From: Opisthorchis felineus
Lineage: Eukaryota; Platyhelminthes; Trematoda; Opisthorchiida; Opisthorchiidae
NCBI GenBank assembly: GCA_004794785.1
Contig: SJOL01006407.1
Span: 118,258-182,257 of the forward strand
DNA: 64,000 bases
Direction of reading: 5' to 3'
Of this stretch, positions 26,171-38,504 are shown piece by piece. The notes under the pieces were generated by a model. That model did not search any database. It was given only the letters and a program-made list of their open reading frames with translations, and was not told where the DNA came from. Position numbers and translations under genes: made by a program. Position 1 is the first letter of the stretch. Each line of letters opens with the position of its first letter.

Positions 26171-29100
26171 GGTAAGTATTTCGAGAAAGCGGATGGGAAA
26201 TATCCCATTCCTCTGAAAGATTAAAGCAATCGAATCTGACAAGAACGGGTGCCAACAGGCGTCGTTCACAAGCCTGATCAATTATCTCATGTGTGACAGG
26301 CAATCGATTGGTAATCGATTCAGGGGGAGATTAACAGATTATCCAGCGGAATAAAAGTTTGATGTTCATGAGGTATGCACAGTTTGGCTTTGCCTACGTC
26401 TGATGAAATTAAAAACTTGCACTCCTCCGTTAAAATTTAAACATGCGAGCAGCAGGTTTGTCCAACACTGAATGAACACTGAGCCGCTTCCCGTTTGTGA
26501 TTTATAACTTCCTGAGATTTGGCCCATCTCCAACTGTCCTATGAATTTATGCTTACATGGCCGTTTAATTTTTATCTTACATGTAGCTTTGCAAACGTTC
26601 AGCGGAGGCGTTCATTATTCAAATTAATTTCGTCATCATAACGCAAACTAAAGCATTCCGAATGAATAGATCTGAGTCACATTTCTGCTAATCTCCAAGT
26701 TTCTCCAAGCGTGGTTTAAAAATGCTAGTCGGAATATACTTTGTGATTTTTAGGGAAAAAACGCACCTCTTTCCTAAGTCAAAATGCATCAAAGATTATC
26801 CAAAAAGATGCATACAATCAGACTAGTTCGTTAGATAAACTTTACTCCTGAATTGCTTCAACAACACGACACAAATGATGGTTATCTGAGTGCTTAAAAG
26901 TAATGTTGGACATGTTTTCCTGATGAAACACACAACTCCTGGGATCCCCGAAAACTATTAGACATTCCATGCCGAGCTTCATCTTTTTAAGCCCGTCAGT
27001 TCGGCACTAAAGATTCGGTTGGTGATTCACCTGGTAACACCAATTTAGCTCACAAATCAGTGTATTTTTGCAAAGTTTGAGATAGTCGAAATTGCTACTT
27101 AGAAATGGAGAGTTTTCAAAGAAAGGATTTCAATGGTTAAGGCCTATTGTCCGGAGTCGTAGAAAATTCACTCTATTTGTGAGCTATTTATGGGCCCCTT
27201 TGGGCGAAATAATAAAAAAACAACGGCCAACGAACTCGACTGTACAATCACACAACCTTTATGGGAACCATGACCCCACCTCACTTCTGTCACTTGCATG
27301 GAGCCTGGTTAATAAAACAGCTCACCTACTCGAGAACAGCTCCGAACTTTACTTGTATGTAAACTTTTTTCAGAGTTTATGTGCGATAAATAAAGAGACA
27401 AAGAGGAGGTACGTTAGGGGTTGGCAGTAACGGTTTTGGGAAATTTTGGCTACTACTAAATTTGGGAAATACTGGGTTACAAAATTGTTTGATCAAGACT
27501 GTTTATCAGCGTGACAAGTCAAACATTTCTATGACAGAGAAAAATAGACTAATTAACTAAATCAAGGCTGGGTTTAGGGGTAACCGATCGTGAACATTTG
27601 GGATATTGGAGGAAGTGGTTTTTATACCTCAGTAACTTTTAGAACTCCGGAAAAACCTGCTCACGATCAAATCATCACGTCTGTCCCTAAATACGTTGTT
27701 CAAACTTGTCATGTACACAGAGGGATTTGAAACGTTGGCGTACTGTCTGTTTTGAGTCAAGTCGTTTCTAGAGGTCGCCGTAGCATAAACTTTAGTATGT
27801 TCTGCACGTAGTGTTGGTTTCATCAGATACAAGTCCGTTGCTAACTGGATGATTGCTTGTTAACAGCTCACCTAAACGCCTTGGTCACAACTGTGGACGG
27901 TGACAAATTCCCCGAAATGCAGCTGATTCACGCACGTCTCGGTCCATTAGCGAGATTTTAAACCACTTAACAAGTTGCTGTCATCAAAAGTACGTCAATT
28001 AGCTTTGGTGTGTCTTTATCATAGACATTACGCATTAGCTTTTGGAACAGGAACCGACCCCATTTAACTAACTGTTGCCGGGACTGCTGGAGTGACCAAG
28101 TCGCAAAAATGTTCGCGTAGGTTCAGTTTCAGTTGTGACTTACCAAACTCTGTTTAACACATAACACTTACATGATGGGGGATTAAGTGCGCATCTATGT
28201 GTGAGAGGCATTATTATCACAGACTGCTAGGCCACCCAGGGATTGCCACAGTGAATGACGTGAGCGACATTTGTCTGGTGCTCGTTGCCGGGGCATCACC
28301 GTTTGCGGTCTCTCTGACAGGGAAGCGGCTTTGGGAGCACAAGTGGTTTCACATTATCTAGGTAGGCAGCAATTACTTGTCATTATTTACAACAGGGTGT
28401 GGTCGACGCAAAGGTATATGTTCTACCGTACGCATTAAAAGCTACTCACATATGGTCTGAGGGGACGGACAGAATGGTTGACATGATTGTCAGAACAAGA
28501 GAATAATCGGGTGTGCAAAATGATTGATGATCTTTACAAAGCCAAAATGTTTCTGACCGAGAATTTAACTAAAGCTGGCTGCAAACTTACTGTGGCTGCT
28601 TTTCCCATGCTGCAGTCCAGCTAGAAAACCCTCGCCCCAGGCGATTCTTGCCGATACATTCGACTTAGGTACAATAAATAAATAAACAACCACTACGTTT
28701 TGGTTTATTTTATCTTACATTACCGCTCCGGGGTGGAACTTCCCAAGCCAGTCTTCTGGTGCACCCTAATGCGTGCGGAACAATAAACTGGATTGTAGTT
28801 TTTGCTACACAAGCAAGTGCATGACACTGCTGCGTTTAACCAAGATAAGATTAAGCAACCTTTCAGTAAGAATCTACATGATCTGTGGAGTTGTACGTTA
28901 ATCGATGACGAGGTGAAATCTATTTATATAACCACTTATGAAAAAAAAGTGATTCGCGTAATCCTTCACCGCAGTTAGAAGAAATTTGTACAACAAGCGG
29001 GCAGAATGCACGGTCTGAAAATTTTTTCAAAGGTTAAACAGTTATCGTGCAATCGGGGTCCTTATAGAAATCACTTTCTAAAGTAGTGAGTACACTCCCA

Positions 29101-29307
29101 GAGCTTAGGTCTGGATTTAGTGAGCGCATTTAGTCTATTCAGAATAGCCAAGTATCACTGTAAATCTGTCCCACTCTTTTGAAGTTTGTTACCAGTTGAA
29201 TGTTTATGAAGTTTACGACGGTTACATCACGGATCGACACCAATCAGCAGATGTGATATTAGCGACTTAAATGTCAGGGTCAATGTATTCTGTCTGTGAG
29301 CCACATA
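26171..29307. other. Intergenic, nothing recognised
   Basis: Short open frames only. The frame reading L-G-H-P-G-I-A-T-V-N near 28230 looks protein-like for about 40 codons, but it has no known domain and is closed on both sides by stops. Confidence 0.55.
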
Positions 29308-29337
29308 TAACTGGATGGAAGTTTTCCTACTTCTATC

Positions 29338-29445
29338 TGAAAGGCTCCGAGTTCGAAACTTGTGAGCTGCACCTTGTGGACTGTTCCCACGAAGGATGTA
29401 ATTGCTGTCCTGTGCTTCTAGACTTCTCAGTGTTGAACGAACTTA
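29338..29445 (+). repeat. Family C hammerhead repeat, copy 1 (decayed)
   Basis: A B-box-like GAGTTCGAAAC (29349-29359) is followed by TGTGAGCTGCAC and a degraded hammerhead (29369-29416). The outer stem GCAC/GTGC and the TTCC/GGA stem II survive, while the CTGATGA and GAAAC boxes are mutated (GGACTG, GTAAT). The downstream block GTGCTTCTAGACTTCTCAG is shared with the copies at 45964 and 58778. The tRNA-like promoter element upstream suggests a SINE-type, pol III-transcribed element, as in schistosome Sm-alpha repeats. Confidence 0.55.
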
Positions 29446-32400
29446 ACTAGTAGCTAGTTCAGCTAGTTCGATAATGCTTCTCTGATCTTTTTGATTGATA
29501 TAGCACGAGGCATACTGTTGGTAATGAATAAGCAGTGGTGTATCCCATTGCCCTCAAGAAATTCTGAAAAAGTGTGACAAATTCAGATAACAGCTGATTA
29601 CACTTATAGGGGTTATCAACACGAAAAAAAGAAATTGAAGTGAAATCACTGCTACAGCTGCTACAGTTACCCGTACTCTGCATTGCGGGTTCACGAGCCC
29701 TCGTGAATCGGAGCGTTATATTCTGTTTGACACCGTGTGCCATAAAATTATGATAGATGCCTTTGAGACATTCACAGGCTAACATACTTTGGGTCGCTGT
29801 ACACATTTCATTCTGTTTTAAGGTTCCCTCAATTTACTTTACTTTACGGCACCTGATTTTAACCTGAACACTGTAATGCCTTCGATTGTTAGGCGCCTAA
29901 GTGAACTTGATAGACTACAGTTAGATGCCTCGAAACCTCATGCGCAGCCTAATGCTAGTTCCCGATGCCAACGAAGCTCCTAAGGTGTAGGATCATTGCG
30001 CAAACACATCGATTGTTCTTCCTAACAGCCAGTTAATCTAAACTTCATAGCACAACAATCATCACCCGCACCAAACGGTTTATCAATGACGTATCGGCAG
30101 CACCTATGAGCTCATTCTCAGTTAGAGGTTAGAGACTGAATTATCTGGTTATATTCTAAAGATTCAAATTTTGGTGGGCCGTCCCATATGTAAAAACTTG
30201 TTGAACACAATTTTCACTTTGGGAACCATAATAATTTGTCTTCATCTGTTTATATTGCGTTGTAGCTGATATCCGATTCGATTTAAGTGACTATAATCAT
30301 TCTACAAAAAGCATGCCTTTGCTCATTGTTTCCACTATTCTACTACAAAACACCTGTTTTCATACGCATGTAAAATGGAGTTCGTTTATCTTCGGCCACA
30401 CACTCGTCCCTATAACTGTATCATGCTGGGGCTTTGTAGTCCCCGCAAACGTTGGTTATACCACTGAGGATACAATAAGATTGACAGCTATCATCTACCT
30501 CCCGTGGGCTGTCTGATTAATTTCCATAGTACAACCAAATGCCTCAAATGTTTCGGTTGCTAGCTAATAATTAAGCGCCTACCACAGCACTGTATGGAAG
30601 AAGAAACAGTCTATGATGGTTTGCAGTGGGCCGTTTTTTTGGAGAAAGCATATGCATACCAAAGAGTGTATAAATTGAAGCAGATGGATAACTGGATGCA
30701 GTCGAGTGTCTAGCAATGCGGATACTGAGAGAAGTGGTGGTGGTTACAGATCTTACACAAACACACGCATATGCACGTTAGCACATGTGTATCATGTTAT
30801 ACCGAAGAATGGACACGTTCTCTTTTCTTTTCTATAGTAGCCATCAGCTTTTTCTCATTTAGCTGATATGATTTCGCACCTGTGTACTAATATGCTAATG
30901 AACACTTGTATGTTAAACACAGCAATGCATGCGCATGGTCTACCTGTTGGGTACGAAAACATTGACGTGTAGAGACAGCACCTAGGGATAAACACAATGC
31001 TGAGGGGTAAACTGTATTCTATTTAAATTGCCTTTCCTGCACAGGGAGTGACCAAGTTATTGCGGTGGCCATGTGGGTGTTTGGGGGAAAATGTACCTGG
31101 CCTAAACCACTTTCACTCAGATTTAGGGGACCACTGGTTGATTTAACAGATGTACGGGATATAATTGGGCAGGTGTTTTAGACTTTGTTTACACGTGTGC
31201 ACCACCTGTGGCGTCAACCAGAGCGGACGCGGTCAAGATTTCAGGTTAGTGAGACGATATTGTTGGTGCGATCATGGGATCAAAAGTATGCCCCTGGTGG
31301 GGTTATCACCGAAATATCGGGACTAAGTGTCAAAAATCGTGCATACTGCTTTATGCTTCCAAAAGAAAAACCGTCCTATCGGCTGGATAGATCCATAATA
31401 CTAGTTTCATGAAATTACAGGTCTTTTTTACCTGAGAAAGATTATCTCGTATGGAGCTTCATCATATATTTTCATTTACAGTGACTGGCCATTCCAGTCA
31501 TTATTAAGAAATTTCTATCTAAGTTTTACCGGATAACATCGCTTTTTATGAGGCAAACCAGGAGTTTTATCAGGAGTGATTTGACCTGATAAATATGACT
31601 CACACATTAAATAATGAAACGGAGGATCTTGTAATGAGTGAAAGTTCCTGAAAATAGGGATACCGGCAAATTTATTTTCCAATTCAGATTTTTTGCCTGC
31701 AGCGTACTCTCTTCGGAAATGAAAACCACAAATCAAGCCAGATGACTGCTCCCCGAAAAAGCCCAGTACTCGCACCATAAACTGATACCACACAGTTCAG
31801 TACAACACATATAAGAAGCTAAAACTGATAGGTAGAGCCCCAGGGTAGTTTTCAAACTTTCACAGGGTTTTACGCTTGAACAACAATATCAAATTCAAGT
31901 GGGCTTACGCAGCTACTTTTGTAAATAAGTAACACTGACTGGGGTGGTTGAAAGAAAACTCCATACACAAGGTATATGTGGTTTTTGTCTCTCTGTTGAG
32001 GTAACACATACTCATCAGTAAATTGCACGTTCCAATCATCAACACTCCACAATTCATGTGCATAACTCCTTATGGTATTCGATAGTTGCATATTGTATAC
32101 TTCAATTTTTTGCGAAAATCTCAGTATCATTCTGGCCGGCCAGCATGAGATGGTGCTGCGGTGTACCAGACGTCAAATGCAGAGGTGCGCAGCGCACTCA
32201 GAACGCTTCATCAGACATCACATAACGAATAAATTCAGCAACAGTTCTGGGTTTGCCATGGCTTTCCGGTGAGTTCGCACCATAAAGCAGTCTACCAAGT
32301 ATTCAAAAATTACTGTCATCATGACCCTACTAGAAGGTTTGCCACTGAAAATTTTGCGATTGTGATATTTCGATAAAGTCCCAGGTATTCGTACCCATTC

Positions 32401-33040
32401 TCCAAACTCAACCAGATTGTGGGTTTTATGTTTGGGGCCAAACCGGTAAACATGAGCATTAGGCAATACAATGTAGAGAAAAAGCAAGTTACCCCGGAGC
32501 CAAAACAGTGGGCGCAGGGGGCCTTACTGCCAACCTGCGTAATGTTCAAATAATCACGTCGTAAGGGTTGATGAATATGGACCGCTCAGCAGGTGACAAC
32601 TTAAAAGCGGATGAGGTTTCTCTGGCAGGCGCAAATAGGACGCGCAATGTGCCGCTTATGGTAAATATCATAGTGATCTATCAGTGCAATGCATATTCTT
32701 CCATTAGAGTGAATACTGTGGCAGTCTGGCCAGTATATGCTCAAGTGTCCCATTTGTGCTATTAGAAATATAGTTGTGGTCTTGCCAATCTACGCTTGAA
32801 TAACTCACTGTCTGGCCGTGCACACTCCGTTTCTATCCCTAGCGGAGTTATCAGTGATTCGTTGTTTGAACAAGGCGTTCAGTAGATTTCCCTACTTAAG
32901 TCCATACAAAAACGATCGACTTGCTGCCCCTCGTGAGACGATTGGAAGCTGAACACCATGAATACATGGTTCACCGAAAATCTACGTACCCAGCGAGCCA
33001 TTCAGGTCCATACTAATTATGCACAATTACTCTTGTCGGC
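29446..33040. other. Intergenic, nothing recognised
   Basis: No gene, RNA or shared repeat was recognised. The open frames here are all short and carry no known motif. Confidence 0.55.
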
Positions 33041-33437
33041 GTGATGGTTATCGGTGCTTCAAATTCAATCCGGACAACTTCAATGCCCCACTGCTTGAAG
33101 GATTCATTTGAAGTGCGTCAGATCATTGATAGAATGTCACTGAGTTATACCAAATATCACCACGTCAAATTGTTGATTGTCTCGTCCACAGCCAAAACAT
33201 TAGTAGGCACCCCGCCATCTCCACTAAAGCGTATTATTCTTCTGTGCACAGAAAATGTTTGTTTCGATTTTGAGAACGTTGCCTACTATCGGCTGGAGGG
33301 CATCACCGTGGACAGTCCGGATGGCACATTTCTAGCTATTATAGGAAAGCATTCGTGTGGTGCCACTGCGAGTGTCAGATATTACAAGCGTTATGTTGAT
33401 GATATCCTGATTTTACCAATGAAGAACACTCTGGTTT
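33041..33437 (+). pseudogene. Penelope-like element reverse transcriptase fragment
   Basis: The reading frame contains I-I-L-L-C-T-E-N-V-C-F-D-F-E-N, then Y-Y-R-L-E-G-I-T-V-D-S-P-D-G. These match the PLE RT segment that normally reads L-L-C-T-x-N-V-x-F-x-F and Q-x-D-G-V-A-M-G-S-P-L-G. The catalytic block Y-K-R-Y-V-D-D-I-L-I-L follows, with YVDD at 33392-33403. The distance between the G-S-P-L-G-like block and YVDD is shorter than in full PLEs, suggesting an internal deletion. Only the palm portion is present, and the frame runs straight into an antisense family A repeat at about 33438, giving a chimeric open frame that ends at 33520. It is a relic, though the catalytic aspartates remain. Confidence 0.8.
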
Positions 33438-33825
33438 ATACAAATACACTCATTTGTAAATCATGTTGGGTTTCAAGGGAGACACAACTGAATCTCTCGT
33501 TTATTATATTCTTCAACTGAATGTGCTGCACAAAGGCCGCCTAATGTTTCAGTCGGTACGATTTTCGAGATATCGTAGTATATTTTCATAAAGGAAATTA
33601 CTCACAAGGTTGCTGAAAACTCTCAGACAGTCCACGACCGGTTTCACCCTTCTTGATGCTCATCAGGTAGGCGCAGTCCCCGAGTGTCCGACAACCTCAT
33701 GTTGATTAGACAAATACACTCATTTGCAAATCACGCGAGACTCAACTGAAACTCTCAACTGAATGTGCTACACAAAGACCGCCTCATGTTTCAGTTGGTG
33801 CGATATTCGAGAAACATTCTTGTTT
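33438..33825 (-). repeat. Family A tandem (about 1.4 monomers), minus strand
   Basis: The block beginning CAAATACACTCATTTG occurs at 33441 and again at 33711, a period of 270 bp, so more than one monomer lies head to tail. On the minus strand it contains one complete hammerhead (33632-33672). The repeated ATGTTTCAGT...GGTACGAT...CGAGA blocks (33547-33568 and 33786-33808) confirm the tandem. The element starts exactly where the PLE RT homology stops. Confidence 0.8.
33632..33672 (-). ncRNA. Hammerhead ribozyme, family A (core intact)
   Basis: On the minus strand: stem I arm CCTAC (33671-33667), CTGATGA (33666-33660), a 14-nt arm (33659-33646), GAAA (33645-33642), perfect palindromic stem III ACCGGT (33642-33637), C17 at 33636, and stem I 3' arm GTGG (33635-33632). 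Stem I gives four pairs (one G.U), then a mismatch. Stem II is weak (G.U and C-G only). Cleavage is predicted between 33636 and 33635. With zero-loop stem III the molecule would be expected to act as a dimer. Confidence 0.65.
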
Positions 33826-36800
33826 GTTTTTAAGAACAATCCCAAACCTTTCCGAAAACAGTGACTACTCAATCGGTTCCAGGCGTTTTCCAGCTGACTG
33901 ACCATCTCTTTTACTTCTAGTTTGATGATATTCTTCAGAAGTTTTGAGTACCTTCGTTTGGTTTCTCGAGTCCACTTTCTTTACTCGGGAAACCCAAGTT
34001 CCATTAGTAGAGCGTTTTTACCTCGATAGACTGAGTTAACCATGACGTGAGTGGATGTCAGCGTACATCCTCTGGGTGACAAGAGCTTGACGGGTGGTCC
34101 CCAGGGTAAAGCTCCGCAGTGGTTATCATGCAACACTAAAAAAACAAAGGCCACCCTTGGTCTGGAGAAAAGTTGAGTACAACTGGATCACTAGATCATA
34201 TTTTTGGGGTAGTAGTTAGCAAACACAGTAGTCCCACTTGAGTGCTGGGAAACTTTTTGGCTGTTAATTCAGTGATTTGGAGATGAAGGCGGCCCACTTG
34301 ATTAAGCAGAGCCACTTCGCCGTCGCAGTAGTCAATGCTTTCTTCTTAAAATGCAATATAGTAAATTTCATGGGCTCATCTTATCCGATAACAGAATTTA
34401 GGGCTGGTGCGGAGGACTTGATTTAGTTCTCCCCAAACAGATTGAAACGTGCAAAATGGAACAGAAAGAGTGGCGGTCAATTAATGGAATACTGACTAGA
34501 TTTTGTGATAAAGGCACTTGGAATGCGAATGCTGAATGAATAGAATTGTGTCCTCACTCTGATTCGTGTTTCATCTCTATTCTCCATCGTTGGGGGGGGG
34601 GGGTAATATCTGAAGTGATGTACCGAATGCAGTTTGGTAAGAAACCTCAACTTTGTGAGGTTGAGTTGAAGCAAGCATCCCAGGGTGGCTTTGAAGAGGA
34701 CACATAAAGAGCGCGTCTGTTGTTGTTATTCCTTTAGACTAGTCAGAAAGCTAGGTTTTGTTCGTTGAGAGCCAACGAACTCTTATCAATCTGATAAATA
34801 TAGTCCGTTGGATACTGTTCTAATATAGCCTCGGTCAGATTCATGAGTTTGCTTATGCTGTCCAGGTGAAGCAACATTACCCGCTTCTATTTCAACCGCA
34901 CTTAAGGATAGTTGAGAACGTTCTTTCAACACGTTTCATGAAAGCCGGGCTAACTCGATCAACTAGACCCATAACCATCGACGCTGACATGAAATTCACC
35001 CGTTGATCAACCATCTGCTGATGTAAACACGTGTCCAGCAACATTTAACGAAGTGACAGTATCACAAATCAGTCCTCTGGAAGTCACGTCTATGTGGTAG
35101 CTTTTGCTGCTTCAGTAGGCAAATCTCTTTTTGACGGATTTTTTATAATTGACCACCTAATTTACGTCATTATGTCAGAAGAGCCAGCAAAATAGTTAGC
35201 TAAAATTTCACGGCACGTGCCCGAGGGTCGTGGTTAAACAGAATGATGGCATACCCTCTTGCCTCATGTTTAAGTTGTGTGAAACTATTTAACAACACTA
35301 AGCCCGGAATTCCGGCAGGATTCTCATTATCAAGCATGCCTCTTTCTGCTCACATGATTGTGGATCCTAATGGCACATCATGTCACACTCACAGAGCTAC
35401 ACAGCTTCTAATGGTGAGTGTTCCCAGATTTGGTGAACACCAGCTGGCCCGGACAAGACAAGATGGAATATGTCCCCAAGCGACTTCCCTGTAATATCAG
35501 GAGTTGAAGAAATCTATCCACAAAGGATTATTCTATGTGAACTTCTCAGTTTTACCACAACAACGCCAATGGGGGAACACTATTGATTTGAATATGGACG
35601 ACAGCGACTTTCCAGGGTATGTCAGAATGCCAAACCGAACCAATTATACGTGTGAATATTTGCATGTGAACATTTTAGATAAGCCGCTTTTGGAAGCTTT
35701 TGTTAAGTTTTCTTTAAAAACCCGTTCTATGCAGGATATGCTTACGCACAGTGTGGCTCCTAAAGTGGGAAATCTTACGTAAGCTAAATGGCCACAAGTT
35801 GACAGCATTGCATTATCGAACAAGCGAGTAAGAAATGGTTTCGATTTTAAGCAGTGCCACACAGTTAGTAATTTACCAGGTAGGGTGAAAGAGAAGGGTT
35901 AAGAGGCGCGCATACACTATTTGTGTTTGGTGGTGTTACAAATTACGGAGTATAAAATGAGCCATCCCTTTGTCGAAATCATTTCCCTTGCAAAAACTCA
36001 TTCTTCAGGTTACTCTTGAACCCATCAGTTTCGTATTCCTGCCGACAAAATCCGCTTTAGTTTTGAAAAAACTGCTGCATACAGAATGTGGAAAAAGTAG
36101 GATGTGACAACAAGGGAAGCTCTTTTGATCAGATCAGAAAGTAGGGAGAGTAATTACTTGGCAAACAGGCCCAATTTTGGCCAGAATGTTTTTAAACGCA
36201 AGTATAGGCATCATTTTTTGTGAACAGATAATGAGTGAATCAAGTAAGCATCTTCTATCTACGGAAATCTTGGTAACCCAGTTTGTACAGTTGGCTGTTT
36301 TTCTGTTCTGAGATTTACACTTTGGTTTCGAAAGTTTTGGTATCAACAAGCTCTCAGTGGTTGCATAAAGCCTTTGAGCATTCAGTCATCCCCACTAGGG
36401 CTCGCCCAAAAGAGGACCAGTTCGACCAGTCTGGATGGAGGTTTATTGTGAATATTATTTCCGCTGTTAATACACACGAAAGTGGTTATTATCCGACACC
36501 ACAAAATCGTGTGAAGATCAGTAAATGTCGCTTGATAGAAAAAAATTCAACATACATATACCCATTGACATACCAGCCGACAGGCATCACAAAATCACAC
36601 TCTTGAATACACAATCATTCAGTTTAAGTGATGTTTGAATCGCTTTTACGACTACAATGATAGATGCTACGCAATCAGGAGTAACACTATTAGGTTTCCT
36701 GAAGCTGAAATCCCGAACATTATCTTCAGAACGATCATCGTAGTAAGTTGTTCGGTATGAAAATGGAAGCGTATTTGTGAAAAGGTAGACCTGACAAATT

Positions 36801-38504
36801 TCTCACCATTTACACGATGTTCAAGAATTTGGCGAGGTTCTCTCCTGTATGTAGAAGGATACTCAAAATCACATTGTGATCAAACCAGTTGAATAAACAA
36901 ATACGTGTGCTCCAATTCAGCATCTCGGTCATTTGTTTTCCACTGAACGATGCCAATTATCTCTTGGAAATTATGTATTCATTCATTCATTCCTTTAACC
37001 GACCCGATTTAACTGAAGTTGATTGGAATTTTCACGCCTGACCAACACGCCTATCACAACTAGTATGACTTGGTCGTACAAACTTGTCACTCAGCAAAAG
37101 TGAGGTGGGGAGTTTAATCAACCACAAAGCATGAAGCACACCCCCACCCACAAGCCCACGTCAATATGAGGGTTTTGTGAGATAGCTTAGTGGTCGAGAT
37201 ACTAATTTGAATAGCATTAGTTTGCAGAAATAAAGTCAACTAATTATCCATCTCATTAGGCCGATGAGCTTAGCAAACCATTTGCTTCATCTGTCAAACG
37301 GACTAATGGTGGCGGTCAATTGGACCACAATGAAGGGAGGTAGGAATGTAGAAAGGAATGAAGAAGTATAACTATACCGTCTGTATAGAAGATGGTGTTG
37401 GTCTTTACCACGTTTCCAAACTCAAGGTTAGTGTTCGTCAGGGGTATGTATTTCGGGTTGGTTAGCCCCAAGGGACCGTGAGATAGCTAGCAGAAGATGG
37501 GAAAATATGCTAGGACGTATACCAGAAAGCGTGGAATGCAGAAACAGTGTCAGAACGAACAACTATCTGAATCCGATGTAATTAAAACATCCAGGCGGTG
37601 CTTGTCCTAACTATTGAATTTAAAAAATGGTGCCACTGAAATGAGTGTCTGAATTAGTTAATTTAATACTTTCGCCGGGCAATCTCGTGCAGTTTATGAT
37701 GATGAGAGCAAATCACTTTACCGGTTTTGAATAATCCGAAACTTTCGAGCTGATGGGCAATACGAACTGTTGAAAACCACTTTTCCGACCATTGAACGAT
37801 ATTTCTTAGTGATATGGTGGCACAACATTCTGTCCGAATAATTGCAAGAAAGGCTTTTAATTTTGATGATGAGCTCTCTAATGACCTTGAACTTAGATTC
37901 TTCATTTTTCGACGTACCAAGAGTCTTTCAACGCTCTTGAGTAAGTTTGCGGGTTGTCGTTTGGCACTTAATGCAGCCAAATGATAGTCTCTTTTAACTA
38001 CGGAAGCGTCACGATTTTAGTATGATAATCTGGGTGGGTACTTGTTGTCTTCATTTCGATAATGCACCATTATTATCTTTTGACTACTAGCGAGTAGACA
38101 AATGTAGGGCTGAAATAACTGTCATGCCCCGACCGCCACTTGCCTCTGGCGGATTCCGAAGTAGTTCTCGACATCAGCGCTTCATCAAAGGGACGGGTTA
38201 TCAGTGAAAACCTCTTCACACGCTTTCCGCATTGTTACTAAAATGCTATCATTTGGTAGGAAGTCTGGATCGAGATTTTGGTTAGGGCATTCTCACATCC
38301 ACAATTGACATACCGGCGCAACCTTGCTAAACTGCAAAAACAGTGCTAATCCACCCCTCGTTTGGTTCGCCGTAAACTGCCATCTTGCATTTAGCTAAAC
38401 CCACATAGATAACATAGAACACGATAGAGTACCACACAACGAACAGAACGGAAGTCATCAAAACTTAACAATCACCGAGATAGATTACGTTGTATAAAGC
38501 AACT
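33826..38504. other. Intergenic, nothing recognised
   Basis: A 12-base G run lies at 34592-34603, and a short CATT tandem near 36979-36991. An A-box-like TAGCTTAGTGG near 37186 has no B box. The open frames present (up to 107 residues) carry no recognised domain. Confidence 0.55.

Noticed and set aside
25769..26281. 170-residue minus-strand open frame
   Set aside because: It runs across both arms of an inverted family A pair, so it is repeat sequence read by chance.
37180..37215. tRNA gene or SINE head from the A-box match TAGCTTAGTGG
   Set aside because: No B box follows at tRNA spacing and no cloverleaf can be drawn.
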